Shown: positions 15,840-22,580, counted from the first letter of the stretch. The stretch: DNA of 29,400 nt from Ruminococcaceae bacterium UBA5891 (GCA_002431945.1 DJET01000082.1:52860-82259); one strand, 5' to 3'. Notes: a model not told the origin generated them from the letters alone. Numbers and translations: made by a program.

Positions 15840-16048
15840 TATTCGTCACTCCTGTATTCAAGTATATCGCCGGGCTGACAGTCAAGAACCTCGCATAGCT
15901 TTTCAAGTGTTGAAAACCGCATTGCCCGCGCCTTGTTTGTTTTAAGTATTGAAAGATTCGCCTGTGTAATACCGATTTTTTCGGCAAGCTCGCCCGAAGA
16001 TATTTTGCGCTTTGCCATCATAACGTCAAGATTTATTATTATTGCCAT
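15839..16048 (-). CDS. Small XRE-family (Cro/CI, YozG-like) transcriptional regulator
   Basis: A 69-residue protein that is little more than a helix-turn-helix: SSGELAEKIGITQANLSILKTNKA forms helices 2-3, followed by RFSTLEKLCEVLDCQPGDILEY. This closing motif is typical of the stand-alone YozG-type XRE regulators that accompany DUF2975 membrane proteins. ATG 16048 is preferred because the family usually starts M-A-I-I; GTG 16057 is in frame and would add three residues. It overlaps DUF4153 by one base and lies 15 bases after DUF2975. It probably represses its own operon; see the dyad at 16595-16614. Confidence 0.9.
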   Translation of the reverse strand: MAIIINLDVMMAKRKISSGELAEKIGITQANLSILKTNKARAMRFSTLEKLCEVLDCQPGDILEYRSDE

Positions 16049-16063
16049 ACCGTTCACCCGTAT

Positions 16064-16510
16064 TTATATTGTAAGCTCATTTTCGTTTTTAATTTCTATT
16101 GCGGTGCAAAAAATATTTTTTATAACCCTTAAAATAAGGGCGAAAAATCCGGCGGCTGTTCCTACAATATAAAACGGCAGGTAAAAATAACCGCTTATAA
16201 GAGTTATCAGCGCAACCGCAACGCAGCACCATGAAAGTATGCGTAAAAGCTTAACATTTTCATATATAAACGCTTTGGATTGCAAAATGTTTTTTAACAG
16301 GCGCCTAAGCGTTAAAAGCAAGATAACGGCGAAGGGCAGGCAGCAGTAGCATACGGTTATTAAAACAGCCTTGATCGACTCGGCTTTCCCTGTAATTTCA
16401 ATATACCTGCCTGCAAGAAATGGCAGAAATATTCCTATAACAATGCTTAATAAAAATATGATATCCGTAAGAGTAAGTGAAAGCTTTGCTGATTTTTCGG
16501 GAGTCCACAT
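16064..16510 (-). CDS. DUF2975 family membrane protein
   Basis: 148 residues with four hydrophobic segments: about 12-32, 46-68, 89-107 and 110-130. A connecting loop LLKNILQSKAFIYENVKLLRILSWCC matches the DUF2975 signature (a phenylalanine-rich F-x-x-EN-x-x-LR element). The function of DUF2975 is unknown; it is almost always paired with a small XRE regulator, as here, which suggests a membrane partner or sensor for it. GGAG precedes the ATG and a SigA-type promoter lies at 16574-16546. It is the first gene of the three-gene minus-strand operon. Confidence 0.88.
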   Translation of the reverse strand: MWTPEKSAKLSLTLTDIIFLLSIVIGIFLPFLAGRYIEITGKAESIKAVLITVCYCCLPFAVILLLTLRRLLKNILQSKAFIYENVKLLRILSWCCVAVALITLISGYFYLPFYIVGTAAGFFALILRVIKNIFCTAIEIKNENELTI

Positions 16511-16531
16511 AAAATTATCTCCTTAAATTTG

Positions 16532-16614
16532 AATTTTGTAATTTTATGGTAGCACGCGATTTATCGTTTGTCAATAAAAAATTACCGAAAAATGATATTA
16601 CAATTTTGTAATAT
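16532..16614. promoter_or_regulatory. Candidate operator sites flanking the DUF2975 operon promoter
   Basis: A perfect dyad ATATTACAA-TT-TTGTAATAT lies at 16595-16614, just upstream of the -35. The 11-base half-site AATTTTGTAAT from it (16602-16612) is repeated exactly at 16532-16542, just downstream of the -10, 70 bases away. Sites on both sides of a promoter suit autoregulation by the XRE protein. The match is seen; the binding is inferred. Confidence 0.5.
16546..16574 (-). promoter_or_regulatory. Promoter of the DUF2975-XRE-DUF4153 operon
   Basis: On the minus strand: TTGACA (16574-16569), 17-base spacer, TACCAT (16551-16546). Confidence 0.7.
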
Positions 16615-16630
16615 TAAAAATAACAAACGA

Positions 16631-16670
16631 GAAAACAAGAGAAAACAAGAGAAAACGTAAGAAAATAAGA
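16631..16670 (+). repeat. Four 10-base A-rich tandem repeats upstream of rplM
   Basis: Units GAAAACAAGA, GAAAACAAGA, GAAAACGTAA and GAAAATAAGA lie head to tail, followed by an AT-rich stretch reaching the rplM -35 at 16709. The A-tracts recur once per helical turn and could bend the DNA or act as a distal UP-type element. Confidence 0.6.
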
Positions 16671-16708
16671 GATTTTATTTATTAAATTAAAATTTTGAAA
16701 AAATTGTG

Positions 16709-16740
16709 TTGACAAGACCTGTCGGTTGTGGTATTATAAT
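16709..16740 (+). promoter_or_regulatory. Promoter of rplM-rpsI
   Basis: TTGACA at 16709-16714. The -10 is TATTAT (16732-16737, 17-base spacer) or TATAAT (16735-16740, 20-base spacer). The leader is short (about 36-40 bases) and contains the palindrome GTTTAATTAAAC at 16747-16758, close to the predicted start. There is little room for a full ribosomal-protein leader structure. Confidence 0.75.
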
Positions 16741-16782
16741 GAAGCTGTTTAATTAAACTAATTTTTTTGGAGGTTTTGAATT

Positions 16783-17211
16783 ATGTCAACATTTATGGCA
16801 AAACCTGCTGAAATTCAGCGTAAATGGTATATAATTGACGCTGCTGACAGACCGCTCGGCCGCACCGCTGCAAAGGTTGCGGATATTCTTCGCGGTAAGT
16901 TAAAGCCGGAGTTTACACCCCACGTTGATTGCGGCGACCATGTTGTCGTTATAAACGCTGATAAGGCAGTTTTAACAGGTAAAAAGCTTGAAAAGAAGTA
17001 TTATCGCCGTCACACCGGTTATATCGGCGGTCTTAAGGAAGTTAAGTATTCTTCCCTTATGAAGACCCGTCCTGAGCTTGCTATGGAGCTTGCCGTTAAG
17101 GGAATGGTGCCGGATACCACTATCGGCCGCAAGGCTCTTACCAGGCTTCACGTTTACAGCGGTACTGAGTATGCTCAGGTTGCTCAGAAGCCCGAAAAGC
17201 TTGAATTTTAA
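16783..17211 (+). CDS. rplM: 50S ribosomal protein L13
   Basis: Early-assembly protein of the large subunit that binds 23S rRNA. The 142-residue product opens with KWYIIDAADRPLGRTAAKVA and contains GDHVVVINADKAVLTGKK, the YRHTGYIGGLKE-type segment (here YRRHTGYIGGLKE) and the LHVYSGTEYAQVAQKP ending, all diagnostic for L13. GGAGG at 16769-16773 lies 9 bases before the ATG. rpsI follows after 17 bases, the universal bacterial pairing. Codon use (more CTT/GTT, CGT and CGC) is that of a highly expressed gene. Confidence 0.98.
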   Translation: MSTFMAKPAEIQRKWYIIDAADRPLGRTAAKVADILRGKLKPEFTPHVDCGDHVVVINADKAVLTGKKLEKKYYRRHTGYIGGLKEVKYSSLMKTRPELAMELAVKGMVPDTTIGRKALTRLHVYSGTEYAQVAQKPEKLEF

Positions 17212-17228
17212 GAAGGGAGACAGAAACA

Positions 17229-17627
17229 ATGTTTGAAGCAAAGCCTTATTTTTACGGCACCGGCAGAAGAAAAAGTTCTGTTGCCCGTGTTCGTCTTTAT
17301 GCAGGTACAGGCAAGGTAACCGTTAACGACAGAGATATAGACGATTACTTCGGTCTTGAAACCTTAAAGCTTATCGTTCGTCAGCCGCTTACCCTTACAG
17401 GTACTGCTGATAAGTACGATGTTGTATGCCGCGTTGCAGGCGGCGGAGTTACAGGTCAGGCAGGCGCTATCCGTCACGGTATTTCACGTGCGCTTCTCCA
17501 GTCTGACGCAGAGCTTCGTTCTGAGCTTAAAAAGGCCGGCTTCCTCACACGCGATCCGCGTATGAAGGAAAGAAAGAAATACGGTCTCAAGGGCGCTCGT
17601 CGCGCACCGCAGTTCAGCAAACGCTGA
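17229..17627 (+). CDS. rpsI: 30S ribosomal protein S9
   Basis: Small-subunit protein whose C-terminal tail reaches the P-site tRNA. The 132-residue product has the signature GTGRRKSSVARVRL, GGGVTGQAGAIRHGISRAL, and the basic tail RKKYGLKGARRAPQFSKR with the essential terminal KR. AGAAGGGAGA precedes the ATG. It is co-transcribed with rplM and ends at the hairpin 17647-17675. Confidence 0.98.
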   Translation: MFEAKPYFYGTGRRKSSVARVRLYAGTGKVTVNDRDIDDYFGLETLKLIVRQPLTLTGTADKYDVVCRVAGGGVTGQAGAIRHGISRALLQSDAELRSELKKAGFLTRDPRMKERKKYGLKGARRAPQFSKR

Positions 17628-17646
17628 TTGCCCGATTTTCATATCA

Positions 17647-17685
17647 AAACCCCGAAAATTCGTTTTTCGGGGTTTATTTTTTTAT
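17647..17685 (+). terminator. Rho-independent terminator after rpsI
   Basis: AAACCCCGAAAA (17647-17658) and TTTTCGGGGTTT (17664-17675) form a 12-bp stem with a 5-base loop, followed by a T-rich run (17676-17685). Confidence 0.9.
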
Positions 17686-17689
17686 TTGT

Positions 17690-17725
17690 TTGCTATTTTT
17701 AATTCCTTGTGTTATAATAGGAATT
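17690..17725 (+). promoter_or_regulatory. Promoter and overlapping 25-bp dyad of the Rrf2-type regulator gene
   Basis: Promoter TTGCTA (17690-17695), 17-base spacer, TATAAT (17713-17718). A 25-base element at 17701-17725 with ends AATTCC and GGAATT covers the spacer and -10. It has the same length and the same ends as the element in the iscS promoter (18148-18172), as expected for autoregulation. Confidence 0.65.
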
Positions 17726-17737
17726 AAGGTGATAAAT

Positions 17738-18148
17738 ATGATGATTTCAACAAAGGGAAGATATGCCCTTCGCGTTATGACAGATCTCGCCGCACATAAA
17801 GACGGCTATATCTCGCTTTCGGATATTGCCAAAAGGCAGGAGGTCTCGCTTAAATATCTTGAAGCAATAATTGCTTCGCTTAATAAAGCCGGTTTTGTGG
17901 AAAGCCTGCGCGGTAAAAGCGGCGGCTACAAGCTTAGCCGCCTGCCCGAAGAATACAACCTTCGCGAAATATTAGAGGCGACCGAGGGGGAGATAGTTCC
18001 CGTAAACTGCGCCTGCCTTACCGAGGGGGGAGACTGCAAGCGCGCAGAGCTTTGCCCTACAATGCCCGTGTGGCAAAAGCTTGATAAAATAATATGCGAT
18101 TATCTTGAAAGCGTAACCTTAAAGGATATTTTGCAGGAAAAAATATAA
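17738..18148 (+). CDS. Rrf2 family transcriptional regulator, IscR-like with cysteine cluster
   Basis: The start is ATG 17738 (a second ATG at 17741 is possible) behind AAGGTGA; an upstream in-frame TTG overlaps the promoter. The 136-residue protein has the Rrf2 winged-helix opening MISTKGRYALRVMTDLA, the recognition region SLSDIAKRQEVSLKYLEAI and the wing LRGKSGGYKL. In the sensor region four cysteines lie at 91, 93, 100 and 106. The C100-x5-C106 part fits the Fe-S ligand pattern of IscR, so it probably senses Fe-S status; a cysteine-metabolism role like that of CymR is the alternative. It is directly followed by iscS-iscU, whose promoter carries the same dyad as its own. Confidence 0.88.
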   Translation: MMISTKGRYALRVMTDLAAHKDGYISLSDIAKRQEVSLKYLEAIIASLNKAGFVESLRGKSGGYKLSRLPEEYNLREILEATEGEIVPVNCACLTEGGDCKRAELCPTMPVWQKLDKIICDYLESVTLKDILQEKI

Positions 18149-18184
18149 ATTCCTATTGACTTTATAGGAATTATATGTTAATAT
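18148..18184 (+). promoter_or_regulatory. iscS promoter with overlapping 25-bp dyad operator
   Basis: AATTCCTA (18148-18155) and TAGGAATT (18165-18172) are perfect inverted arms with 9 bases between. The -35 TTGACT (18156-18161) lies within the dyad, with a 17-base spacer to TAATAT (18179-18184); TATAAT at 18182-18187 is an alternative -10. Binding here would occlude RNA polymerase. Confidence 0.7.
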
Positions 18185-18215
18185 AATATCAAGGAAAAAC
18201 AAAGGACGTGATTTA

Positions 18216-19406
18216 ATGAAGGTTTACGCAGATAACGCCGCCACAACAAGGGTAAGCGATACTGCTTTTAATGCAATGCTGCCGTATTTTAAAGAGCAAT
18301 ACGGTAATCCCTCAAGCTTATATACGATAGGGCAAAAAGCGCAGGAGGCGCTTTACTCCGCAAGGGAAACGATGGCAAAATACCTTAATTGCGATATTAA
18401 GGAGATAACCTTTACATCTGGCGGCAGCGAAGCGGATAATCAGGCTATACTTACAGGTGCGTACTTAGGCGAGAAAAAGGGCAAAAAGCATATAATTTCC
18501 TCTGCCTTTGAGCATCACGCGGTACTGCACACATTAAAAAAGCTTGAAAGCCAGGGCTTTGAAATTACGCTTTTACCTGTTCACAGCGACGGATTTGTGC
18601 GTGTTGACGAGCTTGAAGCCGCAATTCGCCCCGATACCGCGCTTGTAACAATAATGTACGCCAATAACGAAATAGGCACGGTTCAGCCCATTGCCGAAAT
18701 AGGCAGAGTATGTCGTGAAAAGGGCGTGCTGTTCCATACCGACGCGGTGCAGGCGGCAGGGCATATTAAAATTGACGTTAAGGCGGAAAATATTGATATG
18801 CTCTCGCTTTCGGCGCATAAATTTCACGGCCCCAAGGGAATAGGAATGCTGTACGCCAAAAAGGGCATTAACCTGTATACGCTTATCGAGGGCGGCGCAC
18901 AGGAACGCGGCAAGCGCGCCGGAACCGAAAACGTTCCTGCCATAATGGGTATGGCGGCGGCTTTTAAAGAGGCTAACGAAAATATTGATAAAAATTTTGA
19001 CTATGTAAAATCACTGCGCGATAAGCTGGCGCAGGGGCTTTCGAAAATACCGCACTCAAAGATAAACGGCGATATAAGCAAATGTCTTGCAGGTACGCTA
19101 AATATGTGCTTTGAGGGTATTGAGGGCGAATCTCTTCTCTTACTGCTTGACGACAGGGGAATAAGCGCGTCCTCAGGCTCGGCATGCACATCGGGCTCGC
19201 TTGATCCGAGCCACGTGCTGTTGGCGCTCGGTCTTCCGCACGAGGTGGCGCACGGATCGCTTAGAATATCGCTCAGCGAATACAACACCGAGGAAGAGGT
19301 AGCGCATATATTGAAAAACGTTCCGGAGGTTGTGGCTTATCTGCGCTCAATGTCTCCGGTGTGGAAGGATTTAGAAGAAGGGAAGAAGCAGTATGTTATA
19401 CAGTGA
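18216..19406 (+). CDS. iscS: Cysteine desulfurase (NifS/IscS type)
   Basis: PLP enzyme that removes sulfur from cysteine to form a protein persulfide for Fe-S cluster and thio-nucleoside synthesis. The 396-residue product starts YADNAATT, has TSGGSEADN, EHHAVLHT and the PLP lysine in SLSAHKFHGPKG (K202). The catalytic cysteine loop is SSGSACTSGSLDPSHVL (C324). The short loop and SACTSG context fit group I desulfurases that work with IscU. AAAGGACGTGA precedes the ATG. Its 3' end overlaps iscU by 14 bases. Confidence 0.95.
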   Translation: MKVYADNAATTRVSDTAFNAMLPYFKEQYGNPSSLYTIGQKAQEALYSARETMAKYLNCDIKEITFTSGGSEADNQAILTGAYLGEKKGKKHIISSAFEHHAVLHTLKKLESQGFEITLLPVHSDGFVRVDELEAAIRPDTALVTIMYANNEIGTVQPIAEIGRVCREKGVLFHTDAVQAAGHIKIDVKAENIDMLSLSAHKFHGPKGIGMLYAKKGINLYTLIEGGAQERGKRAGTENVPAIMGMAAAFKEANENIDKNFDYVKSLRDKLAQGLSKIPHSKINGDISKCLAGTLNMCFEGIEGESLLLLLDDRGISASSGSACTSGSLDPSHVLLALGLPHEVAHGSLRISLSEYNTEEEVAHILKNVPEVVAYLRSMSPVWKDLEEGKKQYVIQ

Positions 19407-19830
19407 AAAGGTAATGGATCATTTCAGAAATCCGAGAAATCTCGGCACCATTGAAAATGCCGACGCAGTGGGCGAGGTCGGCAATGCAAAATGCGGCGAT
19501 ATTATGAAGATGTATCTTAAAATAGATAACGGTATTATTACCGACGTTAAGTTTAACACCTTCGGCTGCGGCTCGGCTATTGCCACAAGCTCAATGGCTA
19601 CCGAAATGATAAAGGGTAAGCCGATTGAAGAGGCGCTTAAGCTTTCCAATAAGGCTGTTGTTGAGGCGCTTGACGGCCTTCCGGCACATAAAATACACTG
19701 TTCGGTTTTGGCTGAAGAGGCGGTTAAGGCGGCGCTGTTTGACTATTACAGCAAGCACCCCGAACTTGAAAAGCCCGAAGGACTGCTCGATTGCGCGCAA
19801 TGCTCAGGCGGCTGCTGTTCGTGCAGTTGA
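19393..19830 (+). CDS. iscU: Fe-S cluster scaffold protein IscU/NifU N-terminal type
   Basis: Scaffold on which IscS-derived sulfur and iron are assembled into [2Fe-2S] clusters. Cluster ligands are visible: C34 with D36 (GNAKCGD), C59 (FGCGSA) and H102-C103 (KIHCS). The 145-residue protein ends in a cysteine-rich tail, CAQCSGGCCSCS, beyond the usual IscU core. It overlaps the end of iscS by 14 bases with a GAAGAAGGGAAG-type binding site inside iscS. No hscA, hscB, fdx or iscA follows; the module is the reduced form common in Clostridia. Confidence 0.95.
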   Translation: MLYSEKVMDHFRNPRNLGTIENADAVGEVGNAKCGDIMKMYLKIDNGIITDVKFNTFGCGSAIATSSMATEMIKGKPIEEALKLSNKAVVEALDGLPAHKIHCSVLAEEAVKAALFDYYSKHPELEKPEGLLDCAQCSGGCCSCS

Positions 19831-19858
19831 CCGAATGATTTAACGGTATACCGAATAA

Positions 19859-19905
19859 AACAAATACGAGCGGCTTGCCATAAAGCCGCTCGTATTTGTT
19901 CTTAA
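19859..19905. terminator. Long hairpin after iscU, probably a bidirectional terminator
   Basis: Perfect 18-bp arms at 19859-19876 and 19883-19900 with a 6-base loop (GCCATA). The plus-strand tail is poor in T outside the stem, while the minus-strand tail (TTTATTC) is better. It lies 28 bases after the iscU stop and separates it from the convergent tRNA gene. Confidence 0.7.
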
Positions 19906-19914
19906 AGAAAAGTA

Positions 19915-19948
19915 AAAGCGGCAGATATCAAAAGATACCTGCCGCTTT
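19915..19948 (-). terminator. Terminator of the tRNA-Leu gene
   Basis: On the minus strand, AAAGCGGCAG (19948-19939) pairs with CTGCCGCTTT (19924-19915). The inner TATC/GATA extension follows after one mismatch. A run TTACTTTTCTTT follows. Confidence 0.8.
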
Positions 19949-20034
19949 GGTGCCGGAAGCGGGGGTCGAACCCGCACGGTGTCGCCACCACTGGATTTTG
20001 AGTCCAGCACGTCTGCCAATTCCATCATTCCGGC
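19948..20034 (-). tRNA. tRNA-Leu (anticodon CAA), CCA encoded
   Basis: The acceptor stem GCCGGAA (20034-20028) pairs with TTCCGGC (19958-19952). The discriminator A is at 19951 and an encoded CCA follows at 19950-19948. The anticodon stem CTGGA/TCCAG encloses loop CTCAAAA with anticodon CAA, reading UUG. The GGTTCGACCCC T-loop region and a long variable arm (type II tRNA) support leucine. A promoter lies just upstream and a terminator directly follows, so it is a single-gene unit. Confidence 0.95.
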
Positions 20035-20052
20035 AAATTAAGTTGCTAAATC

Positions 20053-20081
20053 ATTATACAATAGTTTGTTTATAAAATCAA
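20053..20081 (-). promoter_or_regulatory. Promoter of the tRNA-Leu gene
   Basis: On the minus strand: TTGATT (20081-20076), 17-base spacer, TATAAT (20058-20053). Transcription would start about 12-15 bases before the mature tRNA. Confidence 0.7.
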
Positions 20082-20106
20082 GAGTTTTTTATTAAAAAAT
20101 TATTTG

Positions 20107-20162
20107 TGCCGCACTCGGCAGGGATAAGGCGCGGCAAAGCCGTATAAACAGGGCTTTGCCGC
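20107..20162. terminator. Hairpin pair downstream of the GGDEF/HD-GYP gene
   Basis: Hairpin 1: TGCCG (20107-20111) with CGGCA (20116-20120). On the minus strand it is followed by CAAATAATTTTTT and could end the GGDEF/HD-GYP transcript. Hairpin 2: GCGGCAAAGCC (20131-20141) with GGCTTTGCCGC (20152-20162). Its T-run (ATATTTTTTAA) is on the plus strand, towards the gene's 3' end, so its orientation is opposite to the expected use. Confidence 0.5.
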
Positions 20163-20169
20163 ATATTTT

Positions 20170-22503
20170 TTAATCGCATTTGTTTGCGTAAATATCCTTT
20201 ATAAGCTTACCGCTGATATCGCAAAGACATTCTAAAAGAATGGGGTTAAAGCTGCCGCATTCGCCCGAAAGTATCATATCAAGCGCCTTTTCGCCCGAAT
20301 ACGCCTCTTTATATACCCTACGGCATACAAGCGCGTCATAAACGTCGGCAATGGAAACAACCTGCGCGGCTATCGGTATATTGTCGCCCGAAAGCCCGTC
20401 GGGATAACCGCTGCCGTCGTATCTTTCGTGGTGCCAGCGGCAGATCTGCGCCGCCGTTGCAAGCATAGGCTCTTCGTTTAACGTATTGCCCGCGCCGTTC
20501 AACAAAATTTCCTCGCCTATTACGGCGTGCTTTTTTACTTCTTCTCTTTCCTTTGGCGTAAGCCTGCCGGGTTTGTTTAAAATTTTACTGTCAATTTCTA
20601 TTTTGCCTATATCGTGCAGTACCGAAGCGTCCGCTATTATTTCGCATTCGTGCCAAGAAAGACCGTATTTATCGGTTTTAAGTATAAGCCTTTCAAGCAG
20701 CATTGCCGTAACCTTGCGTATATGCCGTATATGCGCGGCGCTTTCGCCGTTTTTTCTGCCTAAAATACCGCTTAAAACTTCTGTCATAATACGCTCGCTG
20801 TTTTGGCTTTCGCCAAGCTGCTTTGTTATTATTGAGGTTAGCCTTTGCTGTTTAAGGTGCAGCCTTAAAGTATTTTGTATACGCTGTGTAACAACCTTAG
20901 GATCAAACGGTCGGTTTATATAGTCTGAAACGCCGAGCGAGAATGCGCGGCGGATATTATCGTCCGTTCCGTTTGACGTAATCATTATTACGGGAATATC
21001 GTCTATGTAATGCAGGCGGTTCATTTCCGCAAGAATTTCAAATCCGTCTGTTCCTGGCATAATATCATCAAGCAGTATAAGCGAAATTTCCGTTCCGTAT
21101 TCGCCTATAAGCTCCATACACTCCCTGCCGTCGCGCGCTTCAAGAATTTCAAAATCATTGCCTATCATATCGCAGAGCATTTTGCGGTTTAATTCCCAAT
21201 CGTCCGCTATAAGTATTTTCTGAGCGGAGCCATAGCATTCGCCGCCGTTATAAGCAAATTGGTTTTGCTCGGTAACAACGGCGTTCTTCTTGGATTTTGC
21301 GCGGTACATAAGACGGTCTGCCCTGTAAGCCGCCTCCTGTGCGGTCTCGTTTTTTGCAATAACGCCGCCGCCGCTCAACGAAACCGTAAAGCCGTCAGTT
21401 TCGTTTAAATTGCTGTTTCTTACGCTCTTCTGTATTCTGTTGAGCGTTTTTTCAAGCGCAGAGCTTGAAGCGCCGGGTATTAAAAGCAGAAATTCATCGC
21501 CGCCGTAGCGTATAAGCTTGTCGTTATCGGTAATTTCAGATTTAATTATCTGCGAAACACGGACTAACAGCTCGTCGCCCGCGCCGTGCCCCTTAGTATC
21601 GTTGCAAAGCTTAAAATTGTCTATATCAAAAATTGCAACCCCGCCCGTAAAGCTTTGGTTTTTTATATTTGCCTCATAAAAATTGCGGTTATATACGCCG
21701 GTAAGCATATCGTTGCGGCTTTTGCGTTTAAGGTCTTTAAGCATACGTTCGTAACGGGTTACAATTTCGTCCATATTTACGGTTGAAAAGGTGATAAAGC
21801 TTTTTGATTTATCCGTGTAGGAAAAGGTTACCTTTTTACAGCTTTTTTTGCCGCTTGCGGAAATAACGTTTACATAAATGTTATACTCGTTTTCTTCTTC
21901 AAGGCGTTTTACAACATAATCAAGCGACAATTCGTTTTTTAAGCTTTCTCTGTCGTCCTCGGCGGTATACTTATCAACAAACATTTTCATAGTGTTGTTG
22001 TAATCATAGGTCTTAGCAGGGTGGGAGAGGGTTCGTTTAGAGTGAACCACAACGCAGGAGCCTATCCGAACATCAATACTTATAACGTTTTCAAACGAGC
22101 CTTTTACAGAGTTGTATATCGAACGCTCTTTAAATTCGTTATACATATTTTTGCCCGATACAATAATAACGTCGGCTATGCGCTCTACCCTTACGCAGTA
22201 CCATATAAGTCCCGAATTATCTGTTGCAAACTGAATTTCAAATTCCTCGTAGCTTTTATTCTCTTCAAAAAAGCTTTTAAGATATTTTTCGTTCAGGTAT
22301 TTGTCGCGTATAAGCTCGTTTACACTGATGTGAAATTCGTTTTTAAAAAGCCTTATAAGCTCGTTTACGGTATAGCTGCTGTTTTCGTATTCCTTGGCTA
22401 TAAGGTCGTAATGAATAAAAATTTTCCCGCTTGAACAGTCGTATTCCCAAAGCATATCGCAATAATGACTTAAGCATTTAATAAGCATTGTCAACTCCGG
22501 CAC
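20170..22503 (-). CDS. Soluble multidomain cyclic di-GMP enzyme: PAS-like x2, GGDEF, REC, HD-GYP
   Basis: The start is GTG 22503, 8 bases after GGAGG within a perfect anti-SD match GGAGGTGAT; GTG 22518 and ATG 22488 are in-frame alternatives. The 777-residue protein has no transmembrane segment. Two PAS-like domains (about 15-120 and 140-245) precede a diguanylate cyclase domain with intact GGDEF (334-338). The usual RxxD inhibitory site is absent. The receiver domain has acidic pair D434-D435 and phosphoacceptor D479, but the conserved Lys is Arg (R531, NRPFDP). The HD-GYP phosphodiesterase domain has HDIGK (630-634) and HHERYDGSGYP (691-701). Both catalytic domains look active, so it may make and degrade cyclic di-GMP under phosphorylation control. 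No histidine kinase is adjacent. Confidence 0.92.
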   Translation of the reverse strand: MPELTMLIKCLSHYCDMLWEYDCSSGKIFIHYDLIAKEYENSSYTVNELIRLFKNEFHISVNELIRDKYLNEKYLKSFFEENKSYEEFEIQFATDNSGLIWYCVRVERIADVIIVSGKNMYNEFKERSIYNSVKGSFENVISIDVRIGSCVVVHSKRTLSHPAKTYDYNNTMKMFVDKYTAEDDRESLKNELSLDYVVKRLEEENEYNIYVNVISASGKKSCKKVTFSYTDKSKSFITFSTVNMDEIVTRYERMLKDLKRKSRNDMLTGVYNRNFYEANIKNQSFTGGVAIFDIDNFKLCNDTKGHGAGDELLVRVSQIIKSEITDNDKLIRYGGDEFLLLIPGASSSALEKTLNRIQKSVRNSNLNETDGFTVSLSGGGVIAKNETAQEAAYRADRLMYRAKSKKNAVVTEQNQFAYNGGECYGSAQKILIADDWELNRKMLCDMIGNDFEILEARDGRECMELIGEYGTEISLILLDDIMPGTDGFEILAEMNRLHYIDDIPVIMITSNGTDDNIRRAFSLGVSDYINRPFDPKVVTQRIQNTLRLHLKQQRLTSIITKQLGESQNSERIMTEVLSGILGRKNGESAAHIRHIRKVTAMLLERLILKTDKYGLSWHECEIIADASVLHDIGKIEIDSKILNKPGRLTPKEREEVKKHAVIGEEILLNGAGNTLNEEPMLATAAQICRWHHERYDGSGYPDGLSGDNIPIAAQVVSIADVYDALVCRRVYKEAYSGEKALDMILSGECGSFNPILLECLCDISGKLIKDIYANKCD

Positions 22504-22551
22504 ACCTATCACCTCCACGGCTTTATAAACTCAGAAGCTGTAATATAAATA

Positions 22552-22580
22552 ATTATACCATATTTATATACATAATTCAA
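22552..22580 (-). promoter_or_regulatory. Promoter of the GGDEF/HD-GYP gene
   Basis: On the minus strand: TTGAAT (22580-22575), 17-base spacer, TATAAT (22557-22552). Confidence 0.75.

Noticed and set aside
16629..16672. Possible CRISPR-like array
   Set aside because: The units are only 10 bases, directly adjoining and A-rich, with no spacers and no cas genes.
16741..16782. Ribosomal-protein L13 leader RNA upstream of rplM
   Set aside because: The predicted leader is only about 36-40 bases and contains just a 12-base palindrome, too little for a structured autoregulatory leader.
19840..20028. Minus-strand 62-residue open frame beginning MMELADVL
   Set aside because: It is a reading of the tRNA-Leu gene, a well-known false ORF.
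20486..20923. Plus-strand 145-residue open frame inside the GGDEF/HD-GYP gene
   Set aside because: It is antisense to the conserved REC and HD-GYP coding region and has no promoter, binding site or recognisable domain.
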